From the NCBI GenBank assembly GCA_000715605.1, contig KL568579.1, positions 1-8,177 of the forward strand: a stretch of 8,177 bases of DNA, written 5' to 3'. A model generated the notes under the pieces. That model saw only the letters and a list, made by a program, of their open reading frames with translations. It was not told where the DNA came from and searched no databases. The translations under genes were made by a program, and so were the position numbers. The stretch comes from Streptomyces speibonae (GTDB taxonomy: Bacteria > Actinomycetota > Actinomycetes > Streptomycetales > Streptomycetaceae). Below are positions 6,548 to 8,177 of this stretch, piece by piece. The first letter of the stretch is position 1. Every line of letters starts with the position of its first letter.

Positions 6548-7510
6548 TCAGGCGGCCTCCGGGCCCCGGAACGTGCGCCGGTAGGCCTGCGGGGTGGTGC
6601 CCACGGCGCGCACGAAGTGGTGGCGCAGCGCCGCCGCGTTGCCGAAGCCGGTGCGGCCCGCGATCACGTCCACGGTCTCGTCCGTCGCCTCCAGCAGATG
6701 CTGGGCCAGCAGCACCCGCTGGCGCAGGATCCAGCGGTAGGGCGTGGTGCCGGTCTCCTGCTGGAAGCGGCGGGCGAACGTACGCGGGGACATGTGGGCG
6801 CGGCCGGCGAGCTGCTCGACGGTGACCTCCTCGTCGAGGTGCCGCTCCATCCACACCAGCACCTCGGCGACGGTGCCGACCCCGGTCCGGGGCAGCGGGC
6901 GCTCGATGTACTGGGCCTGGCCGCCGTCGCGGTGCGGGGGCACCACCATGCGCCGCGCGATCTTGTTGGCGACCTCCGGCCCCTGCTCCTTGCGCACCAG
7001 ATGCAGACAGGCGTCGATCCCGGCGGCGGTGCCGGCGGAGGTGATCACCGGGTCCTCGTCGACGTAGAGCACGTCGGGTTCCACGGTCAGATGCGGATAC
7101 TGCCTGGCCAGCTCCTCCGCGTGCTTCCAGTGGGAGGTGACCCTCCGGCCGTCGAGGAGCCCGGCGGCGGCGAGCACGAACACCCCCGAGCAGACGCTCA
7201 GCACCCGGGCGCCCCGGTCCACGGCCCGGCGCAGGGCGTCCAGCAGCTCGGGCGGGAACCGGCGGGAGACATGGGCCGATCCCGCGGGCACGGTGATGAG
7301 GTCGGCCGTCTCCAGACGCTCCAGACCGTGCTCGACCTGCAGCGCGAAGCCCGTGTTGCTGCGCACGGTCGGGCCGTCGGCGGAGACGACCGCGAAGTCG
7401 TAGACCGGCAGTCCGTCGTCGCTGCGGTCGACGCCGAAGACCTCGCAGACGACTCCGAGTTCGAAGGGGTTCACACCGTCGAGGAGGACGGCGGCCACGT
7501 TCTTCAGCAT
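6548..7510 (-). CDS. nrdS: GlxA-type AraC-family transcription regulator, probable NrdS
   Basis: From the ATG at 7510 the protein has 320 residues. Residues 1-190 form a DJ-1/PfpI-like (GATase1-like) domain: VAAVLLDGVNPFELGVVCEVF at the start, VPAGSAH near 74-80, and the nucleophile-elbow stretch SVCSGVF with Cys107. Residues about 215-316 form the AraC DNA-binding part, with one helix-turn-helix near 228-249 (VTVEQLAGRAHMSPRTFARRF) and a second near 279-300 (VDVIAGRTGFGNAAALRHHF). In S. coelicolor the AraC-like gene next to nrdAB is called nrdS, in the class Ia nrdABS operon; position and type agree here, but the role of NrdS is not settled. It lies convergent to the P450, with 28 bp between stops. 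GGAG sits very close to the ATG as ribosome site. A longer start up to 7567 is open but would cover the repeat region. Confidence 0.82.
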   Translation of the reverse strand: MLKNVAAVLLDGVNPFELGVVCEVFGVDRSDDGLPVYDFAVVSADGPTVRSNTGFALQVEHGLERLETADLITVPAGSAHVSRRFPPELLDALRRAVDRGARVLSVCSGVFVLAAAGLLDGRRVTSHWKHAEELARQYPHLTVEPDVLYVDEDPVITSAGTAAGIDACLHLVRKEQGPEVANKIARRMVVPPHRDGGQAQYIERPLPRTGVGTVAEVLVWMERHLDEEVTVEQLAGRAHMSPRTFARRFQQETGTTPYRWILRQRVLLAQHLLEATDETVDVIAGRTGFGNAAALRHHFVRAVGTTPQAYRRTFRGPEAA

Positions 7511-7602
7511 GGCTCCAGTGTGCCGCGCCACTGGCAGTAAATCGAGGGTCCACGACAGTCCTGCCACTGTTGGTAAGGAGTGTCAGGGGCGACAGTGGTG
7601 AC
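7511..7602. promoter_or_regulatory. Divergent intergenic region with repeated CACTG/CAGTG half-sites
   Basis: In these 92 bp between the regulator (minus) and the small membrane gene (plus), CAGTG occurs at 7516-7520 and 7594-7598-region, and CACTG at 7529-7533 and 7565-7569. Longer pairings include CCACTGT (7564-7570) with ACAGTGG (7592-7598), ACAGT (7555-7559) with ACTGT (7566-7570), and CTGCCA (7561-7566) with TGGCAG (7532-7537). Such repeated symmetric half-sites suggest binding of a dimeric or multimeric regulator. Autoregulation by the adjacent AraC-type protein is the simplest guess. No clear consensus promoter was found. Confidence 0.45.
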
Positions 7603-7830
7603 ATGACTACGGCACAGACGGAAGCAGTGATCGCGATGGTGGCCGTCACCGGCCTGTTCGTCCTGATGATCCTCCCCGCCCTGATCGGCATCGCCCACGA
7701 CCGCCGGATCGACCGGCAGATCAGGCGGGCCGAGGAAGCCCGCGCGGCCGCCGAGCGGAGCACCGCCCGCACCCCGGCCGGCCGGGCCCGGGGCGGCGCC
7801 GCCCCGCACCGCACCGCAAGGGCGGCGTGA
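7603..7830 (+). CDS. Small single-pass membrane protein, unknown function
   Basis: This is a 75-residue protein from the ATG at 7603. Residues about 8-31 (AVIAMVAVTGLFVLMILPAL and following) form one hydrophobic helix. A charged helix rich in Arg, Glu and Ala (34-52) follows, then a basic, Pro/Ala/Gly-rich tail. The Arg-rich side suggests an outside-N, cytoplasmic-C orientation. Codon third positions are nearly all G or C, as in true Streptomyces genes, which supports real coding. The ribosome site is weak: AGGGG at 7585-7589 lies 13 bases upstream. An in-frame TTG at 7570 would add 11 residues but is less convincing. It lies on the opposite strand between nrdS and nrdB, so it breaks their contiguity. 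I do not recognise a family. Confidence 0.6.
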   Translation: MTTAQTEAVIAMVAVTGLFVLMILPALIGIAHDRRIDRQIRRAEEARAAAERSTARTPAGRARGGAAPHRTARAA

Positions 7831-7837
7831 GGCGGCA

Positions 7838-7858
7838 CCGGGGCGCACGACTCCCCGG
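7838..7858. terminator. Hairpin between convergent genes, possible bidirectional terminator
   Basis: CCGGGG (7838-7843) pairs exactly with CCCCGG (7853-7858) around a 9-base loop. It lies in the 36-bp gap between the small membrane gene (ending 7830) and the nrdB stop (7867, other strand). The position fits a shared terminator. The stem is short, and there is no T-run. Confidence 0.4.
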
Positions 7859-7866
7859 CGTCCCGT

Positions 7867-8177
7867 TCAGAAGTCCTCGTCCAGGTCGACCGTGCCCTCC
7901 ACGGCGACCTGGTACGCGGACGGACGCCGCTCGAAGAAGTTCGTCAGCTCCTGGACCCCCTGGAGCTCCATGAAGGAGAACGGGTTCTGCGAGCCGTACA
8001 CCGGCGCGAAGCCCAGCCGCACCAGCCGCTGGTCGGCGACGCACTCCAGGTACTGCCGCATCGACTCGGTGTTCATCCCCGGCAGTCCGTCCCCGCACAG
8101 GTCGCGCGCGAACTGCAGTTCCGCCTCGACCGCCTCGCGCAGCATGTCGGTGACCTGCCGGCCGAGGTCCTCGTCGA
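7867..8177 (-). CDS. nrdB: Class Ia ribonucleotide reductase small subunit (NrdB), C-terminal part only
   Basis: The last 102 complete residues are visible; the gene continues beyond the right edge with no stop in frame. The segment NPFSFMELQGVQELTNFFERR followed by a spaced acidic C-terminal tail (VDLDEDF) is characteristic of the R2 subunit end. MNTESMRQYLECVADQRL is the conserved helix before it. R2 houses the diiron-tyrosyl radical cofactor and docks its acidic C-terminus on the large subunit NrdA, which reduces ribonucleotides to deoxyribonucleotides. The tyrosine and most iron ligands lie outside the window and cannot be checked. In Streptomyces the class Ia operon nrdABS is known to be repressed by a vitamin B12 riboswitch in its leader, also outside the window. 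NrdS-like regulator follows on the same strand after a 356-bp gap. Confidence 0.93.
   Translation of the reverse strand, partial: DEDLGRQVTDMLREAVEAELQFARDLCGDGLPGMNTESMRQYLECVADQRLVRLGFAPVYGSQNPFSFMELQGVQELTNFFERRPSAYQVAVEGTVDLDEDF

Noticed and set aside
6516..6551. Hairpin across the P450 and regulator stops (CTGAC with GTCAG; inner CCGG pair)
   Set aside because: A 5-bp stem with a 26-base loop plus a 4-bp inner stem is weak in DNA this GC-rich. A bidirectional terminator is plausible, but I cannot support one.
6617..7540. Plus-strand open frame of 307 codons
   Set aside because: It is the complement of the regulator gene in a mirrored frame, with no domain. The regulator on the other strand has DJ-1 and AraC motifs.
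7511..7567. Longer N-terminus for the AraC-type regulator starting at 7567
   Set aside because: The extension lies in the half-site-rich intergenic DNA, and DJ-1-like regulators start right before the VAAVLLD strand.
6222..7838. Minus-strand open frame of 538 codons overlapping the regulator
   Set aside because: It is another frame of the same strand as the regulator; the domain evidence favours the 320-residue regulator, and this frame is Arg/Ala-rich noise.
1..8177. tRNA, rRNA, CRISPR array, insertion sequence, integrase or phage gene
   Set aside because: No tRNA cloverleaf, spaced repeat array, transposase motif or terminal inverted repeats were seen while reading the window.

Overview
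The window looks like chromosomal DNA from a Streptomyces or very close relative. It has very high GC, codon third positions are almost all G or C in most genes, there are several GTG starts, and the gene content and order match what I remember of the S. coelicolor SCO5218-SCO5225 neighbourhood. That synteny is from memory and was not searched.

Layout. (1) Positions 1-1978, plus strand: two translationally coupled membrane-linked HD-family proteins. The first is cut by the window edge and carries a complete HD-GYP signature (predicted cyclic-di-GMP phosphodiesterase). The second keeps the HD core but has lost the GYP half. A hairpin and a 10-bp palindrome follow. (2) 2136-3845, plus strand: a TPR-repeat protein of unknown role and a complete peptide deformylase, closed by a strong 16-bp hairpin terminator at 3879-3916. 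(3) 3917-6519, plus strand: the albaflavenone module. A leader with two inverted repeats precedes epi-isozizaene synthase (class I sesquiterpene synthase), which overlaps by 4 bp the CYP170-family P450. The synthase makes epi-isozizaene from farnesyl diphosphate, and the P450 oxidises it through albaflavenols to the antibiotic ketone albaflavenone. (4) 6548-7510, minus strand: a GlxA/AraC-type regulator, very probably nrdS. (5) 7511-7866: a promoter-like region rich in CACTG/CAGTG half-sites and a small plus-strand membrane-protein gene. (6) 7867-8177, minus strand: the C-terminal 102 residues of the class Ia ribonucleotide reductase small subunit NrdB, cut by the window edge.

How the genes work together. 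The terpene synthase and P450 form a two-gene biosynthetic operon. The nrdB-nrdS part belongs to deoxynucleotide synthesis. The HD pair points to cyclic-dinucleotide signalling, which controls development in Streptomyces. The pathway is known, so I do not claim a new system. The least explained items are: the CYP170 Asp-rich motif reading DDNGE instead of the DDNGD I recall for CYP170A1; block-wise codon composition across both terpene genes; the leader hairpin before the synthase; the active/degenerate HD-GYP pair; and the small membrane ORF with repeated half-sites separating nrdB from nrdS.
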